Shown one piece after another: positions 17,556-26,876 of a stretch of DNA of 31,415 nucleotides. The stretch spans positions 1-31,415 of the forward strand of contig CAYUAI010000047.1 of assembly GCA_964442745.1 (NCBI GenBank), read 5' to 3'. This DNA comes from CAYUAI01 sp964442745. GTDB taxonomy: Bacteria; Pseudomonadota; Gammaproteobacteria; S012-40. The position numbers and the translations under genes are program-made. Every line of letters begins with the position of its first letter. The stretch's first letter is position 1. Below the pieces are notes generated by a model. The model ran no database searches, was not told the origin of the DNA, and saw nothing but the letters and a program-made list of their open reading frames with translations.

Positions 17556-17687
17556 TCACGAAAACGCTGGATCATTGCGGTGCCTAAGTAGGGAAATATA
17601 GGCATAGCTGAAATCGTTATATCCTCGATATTGCAATAAGCTGGCAGCAAGATTGAGAATCTTATCTTTGATATCGTTACCTTTCAT
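17556..17687 (-). pseudogene. TetR-family regulator, N-terminal fragment
   Basis: A 43-codon frame starts at the ATG at 17687 and reads MKGNDIKDKILNLAASLLQY followed by RGYNDFSYAYIS. This matches the first helices of a TetR-type DNA-binding domain (IL..A..L....GY..FSY..I). After YIS the family pattern (turn and recognition helix, usually with an F.SK motif) is lost, and a TGA follows at 17556-17558. About 150 residues of ligand domain are missing. The remainder of the 725-bp stretch between the hydrolase and glgC holds the unidentified fragment downstream and the glgC leader. Confidence 0.55.
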
Positions 17688-17875
17688 TTTTCAAACTTAC
17701 TCATCCAATACGTCGTCAACTTATTTCTCCAAAAGTAAGCATTACTGTTGATTGCGCTATGGGATTGATCTAATAACGGGGCGTGCTGAAATACTTTGTT
17801 TCAATTTAAGAAATTGATCGACAGTCTTATTGTGCTTCGGGTACTATTAACAAGGTGCTTGAATTTAGTGAATAA

Positions 17876-17909
17876 CTAGGAGGCTTTCCATTCTGAGACA
17901 GCTTCCTAG
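17876..17909 (+). promoter_or_regulatory. Hairpin in the glgC upstream region
   Basis: CTAGGAGGC (17876-17884) and GCTTCCTAG (17901-17909) form a nine-base stem with one G-U pair around a 16-base loop. It ends 47 bases before the glgC ATG. No T-run follows, so it is not an obvious terminator. It may be a leader structure or an operator dyad. Confidence 0.3.
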
Positions 17910-17956
17910 ATAAATACCAACTGAAGCGCTACGTATTTTAGCTGGAGTCATACCCG

Positions 17957-19210
17957 ATGAAGAACGAAAAAATAATCGCCATTATCATGGCTGGGGGTGA
18001 AGGGTCACGTTTGAAACCACTCACCGCAATACGTTCGAAACCCGCTGTGCCCTTTGGAGCACGGTACCGTATTGTTGATTTTGTACTCAGCAATTTCATT
18101 AATTCAAAAATTTTTACGATTTATTTACTCGTTCAATACAAGTCACAAACCCTCATCGAACACATTCGAAAAGCTTGGCGGCTTTCACCGATCTTGCCTG
18201 ACCAATTTATTACCGTCGTGCCACCGCAAATGTTAGGTGGGCAACAGTGGTTCCAAGGCACGGCGGATGCGGTATATCAGAATCTCAACTTAATTGAAGA
18301 CCAGCGGCCCGACATTGTCGCAGTATTTGGGGCGGATCATATTTACCGCATGGATATTAGTAAAATGGTTAAGTTTCATCGCCAGCAAGCGGCGGATGTG
18401 ACCATGGCTGCACTACCTGTTCCTATGAAACAAGCCTCATCCTTTGGCATCATTGCCACTGAAGAAGATGGACGGGTCTGTTCTTTTGAGGAAAAGCCAG
18501 CGAATCCTAGTCCGATGCCACACGATGATAGTCAAGCGTATGCATCCATGGGAAACTATTTATTTAATACCGATGTATTAGTCAAAGCATTACAAGAATC
18601 CCATGAACGAAAAGAAAATGATTTTGGTCGAGATGTGCTGCCACGATTGCTTAAAACCCATCGTTTATTTGCCTATGACTTTGGGAGTAGTCAAATACCC
18701 GGTTTAAAAGCACATGAAGATCCCATCTACTGGCGTGATGTAGGAACCATTGATGCTTATTTTGATGCCCATACGGATGTGATTGGAAGTAAGCCTCTGC
18801 TTGATGTATTTAATCCTCATTGGCCGATTTATTCAAGTAATTATCAAGGCCCAGTGGCGAAAATTATCAGTGGTCAGATTGATAATGCCGTGCTTGGCGC
18901 TGCCACGATTATAGATGGTGCAAAAATTAGCAATTCAATTATTCGACGGGAAGTGGTGATTGAACCTGAGGTTGAGTTAGATGATTGTATTATCATGGAT
19001 TATGTCCACATTAAACGAGGAGCAAAACTAAAACGCGTTATTGTTGATCGGCATAATGTGATTGAAGCGGGACAACGTATTGGATTTGATTTGAATCATG
19101 ATCGGCTTAAATACCATGTTTCGGAGGGCGGTGTTGTGGTCATACCACGCGGTAAACAACATGTCTATGCTCGAGATTCAGGTACGGGAAGATTGGGTTA
19201 TATTGAATAA
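17957..19210 (+). CDS. glgC: Glucose-1-phosphate adenylyltransferase (ADP-glucose pyrophosphorylase)
   Basis: GlgC makes ADP-glucose from glucose-1-phosphate and ATP, the committed step of bacterial glycogen synthesis. The 417-residue protein is close to the usual length (E. coli about 431). It has the nucleotide-binding MAGGEGSRLKPLT (11-23), KPAVPFG (28-34), GTADAVYQNL (101-110), GADHIYRMD with the catalytic-type Asp127, FEEKP (177-181), GNYLFN (199-204), and a left-handed beta-helix C-terminal region (IDNAVLGAATIIDGAKISNS). The position of the E. coli fructose-bisphosphate-binding Lys39 appears to be Arg36 here (alignment by eye). TGGAG, ten bases upstream, supports the ATG. No glgA, glgB or glgP neighbours are present, so the pathway is split. 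Confidence 0.95.
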   Translation: MKNEKIIAIIMAGGEGSRLKPLTAIRSKPAVPFGARYRIVDFVLSNFINSKIFTIYLLVQYKSQTLIEHIRKAWRLSPILPDQFITVVPPQMLGGQQWFQGTADAVYQNLNLIEDQRPDIVAVFGADHIYRMDISKMVKFHRQQAADVTMAALPVPMKQASSFGIIATEEDGRVCSFEEKPANPSPMPHDDSQAYASMGNYLFNTDVLVKALQESHERKENDFGRDVLPRLLKTHRLFAYDFGSSQIPGLKAHEDPIYWRDVGTIDAYFDAHTDVIGSKPLLDVFNPHWPIYSSNYQGPVAKIISGQIDNAVLGAATIIDGAKISNSIIRREVVIEPEVELDDCIIMDYVHIKRGAKLKRVIVDRHNVIEAGQRIGFDLNHDRLKYHVSEGGVVVIPRGKQHVYARDSGTGRLGYIE

Positions 19211-19258
19211 AATAAAACAATCACCGATAAATTCTGTACTTGCCGATGACTTTGTAGA

Positions 19259-20551
19259 TTAATTTTTTTCAAGTGTTATTGTGCTCGTTGATTTTTCATC
19301 AATAATCAAATCTCTTAGCGTGTGTGCTTGTACGTTATGTAGAATTGCCTCATTAATTGCTTGAGCTAAATGATCAATCATAGGGTTGGCCATTGTCTGG
19401 TTTTTTATCTCAAGCGAGTCTTCGTTCATACAGCGAAGTGCATTTAAAACATCGTATACGCTTATTTTGTCAGTATCTCGTGCAGGAAAATAGCTGGCGA
19501 TCTCTTGTTGTGTTCTTATGAGTAGTTGATTTTTTTCTAGCGTTAGCATTATTTCATCAATCAGATGAAGCGGGATAGAAAGATTTTCTGCTAATTGCAT
19601 GGATGTGGGTGCTTGTTTTCCGTGCATAAATTGAGTCGCGACATATTGCATAATTAATAAACCCAAATATTCACGAGCACGGCAGCTTAATTGAGGGTTA
19701 TTATTTTTTGTGTTTAAGTATTCGGGGTGTTGATAGTAAAATGTGACTTTGGCACCGAGTAATAGAATAAGCCAGCTCAGGTAAATCCAAATCATAAACA
19801 TAATCAGTATCGCGAAGCTAGAATAAATCGCGTCATAACTTGTCAAACTTGCCGCAAATAATGTAAATACCCAACCGGCTATTTTCCAACTCATGCCAGC
19901 CAGAATGCCACCAATGAGTGCGGGTCGAAATTTTACCCGCGTATTAGGAATAAAAATATAAACAAAAGTAAAGGCCGCAATGATCAGTAAGTAGGGAATT
20001 GTTTGGCCGATCAATAAATAGAGGGTTCCAAACGGTTCAATAGCAAGGATGTGTTGTACAAATTGATTGCTTATCATGGAGGCTGTGACTCCCAACCCGG
20101 AAAACACCAATACCGGTCCAACCAGGATAACACTTAGATAGTCACTAAAGCGGCGTAATAAACGGCGAGCGGGTAAATTATGCCAAATTTTGCTAAAAGC
20201 GCCTTCGATTTTCTGGAGCAATGAGATGATGGTATAAAATAAAAATGCTAAGCCAACAGCGCCTAATACACCGACCTTGATGTTTTCAACAAAACCAATA
20301 ATATTGATAGTGATTTCTTCCCCTTGGCTGCCAAGGGGAGCGAGCAGATTAAGTAAAAAGGGTTCAAGCTGATTATGTACACCAAAAGCTTTTAGTACCG
20401 AAAAGCTTACGGCAAGCAGTGGGACTAAAGAGAGCAGGGTCGTATACACCAAACCCATCGCGCGCAGGTTCAGTTCATCTTGAGTTAGGTCCTGATAAAT
20501 TTTGTACAATATTTGTTGGGTTTGTATCAAGTGCTGATTTTTAGTTGACAT
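19259..20551 (-). CDS. YihY/BrkB-family inner-membrane protein with C-terminal winged-helix-like region
   Basis: The 430-residue protein carries the YihY/BrkB domain (about 25-285). It has the LRAMGLVYTTLLSLVPLLAV segment, six or so membrane helices, and FIPNTRVKFRPALIGGI followed by SSFAILIMFMIWIYLSWLIL, all typical of the family. Residues about 290-385 are soluble and look like a winged helix (TSMQLAENLSIPLHLIDEIM, then LEKNQLLIRTQ). Some databases still call the family ribonuclease BN, but that activity belongs to a different protein; the true role is unsettled. The protein is about 140 residues longer than E. coli YihY because of the C-terminal part. The gene converges on glgC with 48 bp between the stops. 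No obvious ribosome site precedes the ATG. Confidence 0.88.
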   Translation of the reverse strand: MSTKNQHLIQTQQILYKIYQDLTQDELNLRAMGLVYTTLLSLVPLLAVSFSVLKAFGVHNQLEPFLLNLLAPLGSQGEEITINIIGFVENIKVGVLGAVGLAFLFYTIISLLQKIEGAFSKIWHNLPARRLLRRFSDYLSVILVGPVLVFSGLGVTASMISNQFVQHILAIEPFGTLYLLIGQTIPYLLIIAAFTFVYIFIPNTRVKFRPALIGGILAGMSWKIAGWVFTLFAASLTSYDAIYSSFAILIMFMIWIYLSWLILLLGAKVTFYYQHPEYLNTKNNNPQLSCRAREYLGLLIMQYVATQFMHGKQAPTSMQLAENLSIPLHLIDEIMLTLEKNQLLIRTQQEIASYFPARDTDKISVYDVLNALRCMNEDSLEIKNQTMANPMIDHLAQAINEAILHNVQAHTLRDLIIDEKSTSTITLEKN

Positions 20552-21162
20552 AATATTGACGGAAAATCGTATTTAAGTTGTGTTGACATTATCACGATGA
20601 TTCGTGATCGTTGCATACGGTGATTCCCCTCAGAATAACTCGTATTGCAGTAAGCTAATTCTCGCCATTCCCATTATTTTTTTAAGTAATACTTTATAAT
20701 ACCAGTACTGCGTATTTATACTTAATGATGGTTTGTCTGAAAGGCATGACTCGTCTTGTAAGGCAGCAGGCCCGAGCGATTGCGCAGGATTTGTATGAAT
20801 TGTTGCTAATACCCAACGTTTTTTTTTAGAGCTTTCTTTGCCGCTATAGATAACTGACTAATAATGTAGATAAAAATATTATGGCACGATGCTTGTAAGA
20901 TAACAAGACAAAAGGTTTGCTGAATAAAAACAATAAATAAAACTTGAAAATACTTTTAGCGCACAAACGTAGTACTTTTTTATGCGGAGTCGTTTCCATG
21001 GCAATGGAGAGTTTTATCGTTGTATGGGGAGTAAGGACGGGGTATTTTTTGATGGGATTCTATTAATTTAGCAAATTCCACATCATTTGGTTGATATTCT
21101 GACCATGATGAAATTTCAACAACTGCAAGAAAATAAAAAACGCTTATTTTTAGGAGCGATGA
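20552..21162. other. Long intergenic region upstream of the DUF1800 gene
   Basis: No convincing gene. A 33-codon frame (20728-20829, beginning MVCLKGMTRLVRQQARAIA) has no ribosome site and no family. It runs into a T9 tract (20819-20827) preceded by a weak GTTG/CAAC stem, which might be a poor terminator. The region presumably holds promoters for the divergent genes on either side. TAGGAG at 21151-21156, with a six-base spacer, is a good ribosome site and fixes the ATG at 21163. Confidence 0.4.
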
Positions 21163-24100
21163 ATGACGTGTTGCAGGAGGAAGAATTTATTATCTTACCT
21201 TGTGATCAGTATTTTTTTATTTTTAAGTGATGATATTTCACTTTACGCAAATGAAAATACAGAGCCAGATATTATTCGTGTCATTTTGCGAGATGCAATC
21301 AACCAGCAGTTGTTAGTTAATCGCGACATTGTTGCGATTGAGATTTTTGAAGACGGTTCGAAGACCTGGAGGGCTAGACGTACCACTAACGATAAAGGGG
21401 TTGCTTTCTTTAATTTAAGTGGTATGGCACAAGGACGTGCATTTTTTTTTAAGACGAAAGCATTTAGCAATGATTGGGTATATTCAAAAATAATATCTGC
21501 CGAGACAGAGTTAGCCTGGTTGATCGGAAATGTTGAAGTTAGCCTATTTGATGGGACTCGGCCAGAGCAGCCTCCGCTAGGGCACACTGAAATACATGCT
21601 TACCAATTGCAGCCGGACGGTACTCAGCAATGGTATCAACGGGCACTCAGTGATGAATCAGGGTCGGTCCGTTTAGATTTGCCGGGCGTGATGGAGGGTA
21701 ATCAATATATTCTCAGAGTGCGTAGCCCAACCACTGGCGAATGGAAGTTCAGCTCAATTCTTGCAAAAGTGGGACGCCATCAGTTTGTGGTGGGTAATCC
21801 ACCTTTAACGGTGAGTTTAATTGACGCGCAGTCGGCCGCCCGGATCAAAGCACAAGATATTGTGGTCTATGAAGTCTTGGCGGATGGTGCCGAAAAACGC
21901 CAGCAAAAGAAAGCAACCGATAGCGATGGGCAGGTCACTTTTGATTTAGATGGATTAGGTCAGGGACGTAATTATTTACTAAAAGCTTCCGTGTTTAGTG
22001 ATACCTGGAGCAAAACATCGATCATTTCAAAACCGCAAGCGATGCAATGGAAAGTCGGGACGGTGACTCTGAATGTGGTGAATGGTGGTGACCCACTGTC
22101 CCCACCTCTAGCTAGCTATGAAGTGCAAGCAAGAAAGTTGGAGCAGGACGGAAGTTTATCCTGGTATCAGAAGGGATTGACTGATAAAAATGGCGTATTT
22201 CGAATTGATCTTGCCGGTCTAAAACAAGCCGCAAAATATATATTTTTTGCGCGCAGTTTGACTACGGGGAAATGGAAGTCCAGTATCGCCGTGAGTAAAG
22301 AAGGCGTTTATCCTTTCAAAGTAGGTAACAGGCCATTAATTGTCAAGTTAGTGAATGGTTTTACGAATCAAATACTACCTGATCAAGCGGTGCATGCGAT
22401 GGAAGTGCTGGTGGATGGGAGCTTCCAATGGCGGGAAAAATCCATCACCAGCGAAGGCGGGGTGGCGAAGTTTGACTTAGCGGGATTAGGTGATGGCGGC
22501 TCTTATTTTTTAAAAACTAAAGTCTTTCATGAGGCTTGGATCATTTCTGATATTATTGATCAGCCGATGAAAAAAACCTGGGCTGTGGGAACGCTGGCGG
22601 CCACTATTTTGGATGGTACGAAACTCGACTCTGAGCCATTAATTAATCACGAGGTGAATGTGAATGAAGTGTTGCCGGATGGGCGTAGCAAGTGGTTTAG
22701 TCGCGTTTTCTCAGATGGGCAAGGTAAAGTTTATTTAGATCTACCGAAACTAGATACCGGTCGTCGTTTTCAATTAAAAGCACGAAGCACCTTATCCGGC
22801 GAATGGAAATATAGTCGCATTATTGATCAAGTTGATACTCTGGATTTTGTGGTTGGGAACCCACCGTTAATTGTCAAGCTGCGCGATGGGGTGACAGGTC
22901 AGCCACTGAGTCAAATAGCTGTCATCGCAATGAAACAACTCGCCGATGGTAGTGAGCAATGGTTTCGACGTCAAGTCAGTGATGGGAATGGACAATTAAT
23001 CTTTGAACTCGATGGTTTGAAGGATGGTCAGCCGTATAAACTCAAAGCTAACCCGTTTGATGCGGGCCGTGTGGCCAGCGATGTGATTGACCAGCCTGGC
23101 GAATATGAATTTCGTCTCGGTACCGTTCCGGTGACCCTCATTGACCGAGCGACCAATCAAGCGTTAATTGATCAAACATTGGTTGTCTTGAGGGTTTTAG
23201 CTGACGGAGAACTGAGTTGGTTGCGCCGCGGCAAGACGGATAAAAATGGTAAAGTTAAGTTTGATCTCGAGGAATTAAAATCAGGTAGCAGCTTTTTTAT
23301 AAAAACCAAGAATCCTTTTGGCTTAGGACAAAGCTATTACAGTGCCCGAATTCAAACCGAAGGATCACTGACCATGGTGATTTCTAAGGATATCGCCTCG
23401 CCATTAGATATGAAATCTCCGGTGGTTATTGTGACTAAGCCTGGGACAGATCAAGTGGCCAATGCGGCGGGGTTTATCTTGGAAGGTTTGGCGCTTGATA
23501 ATAATGAAATCAGTCAAATACATGTGTCAGTCAACGATTATTTTCGGGGTCGAAGTAAGGGCGTTGCGGATTACAATAAGATGACCAAACAATGGAAATT
23601 TTCCATCATGCGGGCCATGATAACGGCTGGCCATTCCATTGACATTGTTGTCAGAGCTCAAGACCAATCAAATAATGTTGCCACCACAAAGATAACGTTT
23701 CCGGTCGTCATGGATCGTTATCCACCTAGCATTGTATTTCGCTCCCATCAGGTTGATGAACAAGTACCGATGACCGGGTTTACTTTGCTTGGTATCGCCA
23801 CGGATGATACTGGCATCCGAGATATTCGGGCAAGTGTTGATGATCCTGGGTTAGGGCGAACCATTGACCGGGTACCGCTGCCATGGGATATGTCCACATC
23901 CCAATGGGTTTTTTCCGTACTCAATGGCCAGATATCTCCCAGCGCCAATATCCAAATCACTATCGAAGCGCAGGATGCCGCCGGTCTTTGGACAACTGAA
24001 AAACTGAGCTTAAAGGTTAAAAAAGAGGAGGCAGTGGATGCTTACCACGTGTTGAATCGCACTAGTTTTGGCGTGACGGAGGCCAGTCTTGAAAAAATAA

Positions 24101-25338
24101 AGCGCTTAGGGGTTGGTGATTATTTGGCCACACAACTTTCTCCGGAAAACATAGACGATTCAGTACTTGAGCAGCAACTAAGCGATTGGCAGCCTAAATC
24201 GAAACCAAAAGTGCAACAATACCTGTTATATCGGATGGCAAAAAGTGAACGTCAATTGTTAGAGTTGATGACTTGGTTCTGGGATAATCACTTTAATACC
24301 AATTTAAATCGCCATGGTCAGGTGGCGTATGAGTTGTCAGAGAATCATTTGTTTAGAAAGCATGCATTAGGGAATTTTAAGGACTTATTGGCAACCAGTG
24401 CAAAAAGTCCGGCCATGCTATTTTATTTAGACAGTATAAAAAACAATAAATCTGAACCCAATGAGAATTATGCAAGAGAACTGCTCGAGTTGCATACGAT
24501 GGGGGTGGATGGCGGCTATCAGCATCATGATATCATAGCCTTAGCAAAAATATTCACTGGTTGGCATGTGAGAAATAATATGTTCTATTTTAATGACCGT
24601 CAGCATGACTATAGTGACAAAATATTTCTTGGAAAAACGATCGGCGGGGTGGGTGTTGAGGAAGGAGAGCGCGTATTAGAAATACTGTCTTCACATCCGG
24701 CTACCGCCCGATATATATGTGAAAAATTAATTATTTTTTTTGTTGATGAAGGGATGCTGCCATCACTTAATCAGACGTGTATGACCGCTTTTTTAACTCA
24801 TCAGGGGCATATCGGCGAAGTATTAAAAACGATTTTCGCTTCCTCCGAATTTAATGATGTAAAGTATCGGCGCAATAAAGTAAAAACGCCCTTAGAATAC
24901 GTACTAACGAGCATGCGTAATCTAGACATCGACTATAATTTTGATGAATTACCGGGTGTATTAAGAACAATGGGGATGCCGTTGTTAGAAAATGACATCC
25001 CGACCGGTTGGTCAGAGATCGGTGAGGATTGGATTTCAACCGATTTATTACGACAGCGCATTCAATTCGCTTTTGTATTAAATACCTGGATAATTCGCGA
25101 TACCCCTCAATTTTGGTTGTCTCGATTAAAACAAAAAGGATTGTTCACTGCGGAAGAAATTCTCGGCTATTTTAATCAAATATTATTTGGGGACAAGATG
25201 AATAAGACGGGATGGGATGTGGCTTTACAACGATTGAATACCTCGACGCCCATCAATCTCAATGAACCGGATGATGAGTATCGCCTGCGTGAGTTATTAA
25301 CATTATTAATGACTTTTCCAGGCTACCAATATCAATAG
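21163..25338 (+). CDS. Large secreted DUF1800 protein with eight tandem beta-sandwich modules
   Basis: A 1391-residue protein with a signal peptide (hydrophobic 10-25, cleavage near YANE). Residues about 34-745 are eight tandem modules of 85-92 residues. They are of two alternating kinds, giving four pairs spaced about 177 residues apart. Two further Ig/cadherin-like domains follow at about 750-848 (NEISQIHVSVND) and 849-955. The C-terminus (956-1391) is a DUF1800 domain: AYHVLNRTSFGVTEASLEKI, MTWFWDNHFN, NENYARELLELHTMGVDGGY, and then FTGWH. DUF1800 genes are regularly paired with DUF1501 genes, as here (17 bp downstream). The biochemical role of the pair is not established. The modules suggest a long stalk or binding region outside the cytoplasm. 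No cell-wall or outer-membrane anchor was seen. Confidence 0.85.
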   Translation: MTCCRRKNLLSYLVISIFLFLSDDISLYANENTEPDIIRVILRDAINQQLLVNRDIVAIEIFEDGSKTWRARRTTNDKGVAFFNLSGMAQGRAFFFKTKAFSNDWVYSKIISAETELAWLIGNVEVSLFDGTRPEQPPLGHTEIHAYQLQPDGTQQWYQRALSDESGSVRLDLPGVMEGNQYILRVRSPTTGEWKFSSILAKVGRHQFVVGNPPLTVSLIDAQSAARIKAQDIVVYEVLADGAEKRQQKKATDSDGQVTFDLDGLGQGRNYLLKASVFSDTWSKTSIISKPQAMQWKVGTVTLNVVNGGDPLSPPLASYEVQARKLEQDGSLSWYQKGLTDKNGVFRIDLAGLKQAAKYIFFARSLTTGKWKSSIAVSKEGVYPFKVGNRPLIVKLVNGFTNQILPDQAVHAMEVLVDGSFQWREKSITSEGGVAKFDLAGLGDGGSYFLKTKVFHEAWIISDIIDQPMKKTWAVGTLAATILDGTKLDSEPLINHEVNVNEVLPDGRSKWFSRVFSDGQGKVYLDLPKLDTGRRFQLKARSTLSGEWKYSRIIDQVDTLDFVVGNPPLIVKLRDGVTGQPLSQIAVIAMKQLADGSEQWFRRQVSDGNGQLIFELDGLKDGQPYKLKANPFDAGRVASDVIDQPGEYEFRLGTVPVTLIDRATNQALIDQTLVVLRVLADGELSWLRRGKTDKNGKVKFDLEELKSGSSFFIKTKNPFGLGQSYYSARIQTEGSLTMVISKDIASPLDMKSPVVIVTKPGTDQVANAAGFILEGLALDNNEISQIHVSVNDYFRGRSKGVADYNKMTKQWKFSIMRAMITAGHSIDIVVRAQDQSNNVATTKITFPVVMDRYPPSIVFRSHQVDEQVPMTGFTLLGIATDDTGIRDIRASVDDPGLGRTIDRVPLPWDMSTSQWVFSVLNGQISPSANIQITIEAQDAAGLWTTEKLSLKVKKEEAVDAYHVLNRTSFGVTEASLEKIKRLGVGDYLATQLSPENIDDSVLEQQLSDWQPKSKPKVQQYLLYRMAKSERQLLELMTWFWDNHFNTNLNRHGQVAYELSENHLFRKHALGNFKDLLATSAKSPAMLFYLDSIKNNKSEPNENYARELLELHTMGVDGGYQHHDIIALAKIFTGWHVRNNMFYFNDRQHDYSDKIFLGKTIGGVGVEEGERVLEILSSHPATARYICEKLIIFFVDEGMLPSLNQTCMTAFLTHQGHIGEVLKTIFASSEFNDVKYRRNKVKTPLEYVLTSMRNLDIDYNFDELPGVLRTMGMPLLENDIPTGWSEIGEDWISTDLLRQRIQFAFVLNTWIIRDTPQFWLSRLKQKGLFTAEEILGYFNQILFGDKMNKTGWDVALQRLNTSTPINLNEPDDEYRLRELLTLLMTFPGYQYQ
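21262..23397 (+). repeat. Eightfold protein-level tandem repeat in the DUF1800 protein
   Basis: Module boundaries fall near residues 34, 121, 212, 298, 389, 474, 566 and 656. Kind A carries L.DGS..W..K..TD..G...FDL.GL..G..Y.LK...F...W and ends in W.VGT. Kind B starts near DGT...PPL, has LPDG...WY.R..SD..G...LDLP.L, contains LRVRSPTTGEWKFSSI or similar, and ends in F.VGNPPL. VGNPPL or VGNRPL recurs near residues 209, 387 and 564, so the A+B pair repeats every 177-178 residues. The last B position (656-745) is more A-like. Each unit looks like a small beta-sandwich. Confidence 0.8.
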
Positions 25339-25355
25339 GGCCATATGTATAAAAA

Positions 25356-26600
25356 ATGCTAAGAAGGGAATTCTTAAAAACATTAATAGCATCGACCGTA
25401 GGCTATCGTTGCTTCGGTGCTGGTTCCATGCTGTTGCCGAGCATCGCTGATGCGGCGGTTAATAAAACCTTGGTTGTTATTTTTCAGCGTGGTGGTTGTG
25501 ATGGGTTGAATACTTGTATACCGTATGGTGATACTCATTATGCAGCACTACGCCCTAACATAGCCATTGAGCCACCGAGCGAGGACAACCCGGCCGCAGC
25601 GATCGATCTCAATGGTTTTTTTGGATTACATCCTGGATTGGCCACTTTTAAGCCAATCTATGAGGCCGGTGACTTGGCTATTTTCCCGGCGACCCATTAC
25701 GCCAATAGCAGCCATTCACACTTTGATGGGCAAAAAAATATTGAATCCGCTTCGACCAGTAAAAAATTAGATGGCTGGTTAAATCGGTATTTGCAATTGA
25801 CTCAATTAACAAGTCGGACGCCTGCCTTGGCGATTGGGGGTAATTTACCGCACGCGTTGCGAGGGGAAATTCTTGTTTCTGCAATGCAGGATGTCGCTTC
25901 TTATTCACTCGTCAGTGATCAAGCGTTTGAACAACGTTTAGTGAGTGATTTGCATGCGATTTATACCTCGTCGGTAACAACGGATGTCTATCATAAAAAA
26001 TTGCACGAAACGGGATTATCGTTACTGTCGGATGCTCAGCAAATGCGGGCGCTTAATCTGGAGACCTATGTGCCAGCCAACGGCGCTGTTTATTCCGACT
26101 CGAAGCTGGCTAGACAACTCAAGCAAGTCGCTCAACTGATTCAGACTGATATCGGTTTACAAATCGTTACGCTAGAGAGTAATGGATGGGATACTCATAG
26201 TTCTCAAGGTGGAGGACAAGACAATGGGCGTCAATTTCTTTTGCATCAGCAATTATCATCCGCGATGGCTGCATTTTATACGGATCTCGGCCCGAAAATG
26301 GAGGACATCGTACTGCTTACCTGTACCGAGTTTGGGCGTACTGCCAAAGAAAATGGCAGTGGTGGCACCGATCATGGTAATGCGGCGACTTGGTTCGTGA
26401 TGGGGGGAGCCATCCAAGGTGATATTTATGGTGAATGGCCGGGTTTAGCTAGCGAGCAACTCATTGCCGGTCGTTATCTTGATTTTACTATTGATTACCG
26501 CGATATTATGGGAGAAATACTCGAAAAGCACTTGCAAAATAAACAAGTGACGGCATTGTTGCAAGGATATAAATATACCTCTCCAGGTTTTTATCGTTAA
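25356..26600 (+). CDS. Tat-exported DUF1501 protein
   Basis: The 414-residue protein begins MLRREFLKTLIASTVGYRCF, with the twin-arginine motif RREFLK followed by a hydrophobic stretch and a likely cleavage near ADAA (residue 34). The rest is DUF1501, related to the alkaline phosphatase/sulfatase superfold: VVIFQRGGCDGLNTCIPYGD, FFGLHPGL, ATHYANSSHSHFDGQ, SNGWDTHSSQGG, TCTEFGRTAKENGSGGTDHG and then VMGGAIQGDIYGEW. The His/Asp-rich motifs suggest metal binding. Tat export implies it folds, probably with its cofactor, in the cytoplasm. It is cotranscribed with the DUF1800 gene 17 bp upstream and ends the operon before a strong terminator. The substrate is unknown. Confidence 0.9.
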   Translation: MLRREFLKTLIASTVGYRCFGAGSMLLPSIADAAVNKTLVVIFQRGGCDGLNTCIPYGDTHYAALRPNIAIEPPSEDNPAAAIDLNGFFGLHPGLATFKPIYEAGDLAIFPATHYANSSHSHFDGQKNIESASTSKKLDGWLNRYLQLTQLTSRTPALAIGGNLPHALRGEILVSAMQDVASYSLVSDQAFEQRLVSDLHAIYTSSVTTDVYHKKLHETGLSLLSDAQQMRALNLETYVPANGAVYSDSKLARQLKQVAQLIQTDIGLQIVTLESNGWDTHSSQGGGQDNGRQFLLHQQLSSAMAAFYTDLGPKMEDIVLLTCTEFGRTAKENGSGGTDHGNAATWFVMGGAIQGDIYGEWPGLASEQLIAGRYLDFTIDYRDIMGEILEKHLQNKQVTALLQGYKYTSPGFYR

Positions 26601-26646
26601 TTTGTATTCAGCACGTAATTTTTCGATGGGTGAATCAAAGTTTTAG

Positions 26647-26683
26647 AGGAGGTACCCTCAAAGCCCCCAATGGCCCACCTCCT
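26647..26683 (+). other. Hairpin just before the terminator
   Basis: AGGAGGT (26647-26653) and ACCTCCT (26677-26683) form a seven-base stem with a 23-base loop, ending five bases before the terminator stem. It could protect the 3' end of the transcript. The left arm resembles a Shine-Dalgarno site but no gene follows it. Confidence 0.35.
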
Positions 26684-26687
26684 TATG

Positions 26688-26723
26688 CCGGAATTAAAAA
26701 TGATTTAATTCCGGTTTTTTTTT
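26688..26723 (+). terminator. Rho-independent terminator of the DUF1800-DUF1501 unit
   Basis: A perfect 11-bp stem, CCGGAATTAAA (26688-26698) and TTTAATTCCGG (26704-26714), has a five-base loop (AATGA) and is followed by nine T residues (26715-26723). It lies 87 bp after the DUF1501 stop and should end that operon on the plus strand. Confidence 0.92.
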
Positions 26724-26876
26724 GAGAAAATATAACAATCAATATTTATTTAATCTTGATTGTTTATTGTTTTCTGTGCTTATTTTTTTTGAGATAAAAA
26801 ATTAGGCATACGAGGCCTGACTATTTCGCAGTTCATCTGTAATGGATATCCCATATAAAAAACCAAGGTATATCTC

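Noticed and set aside
20728..20829. 33-codon frame beginning MVCLKGMTRL
   Set aside because: It has no ribosome site, no family and no coupling to a neighbour; mentioned only in the intergenic note.
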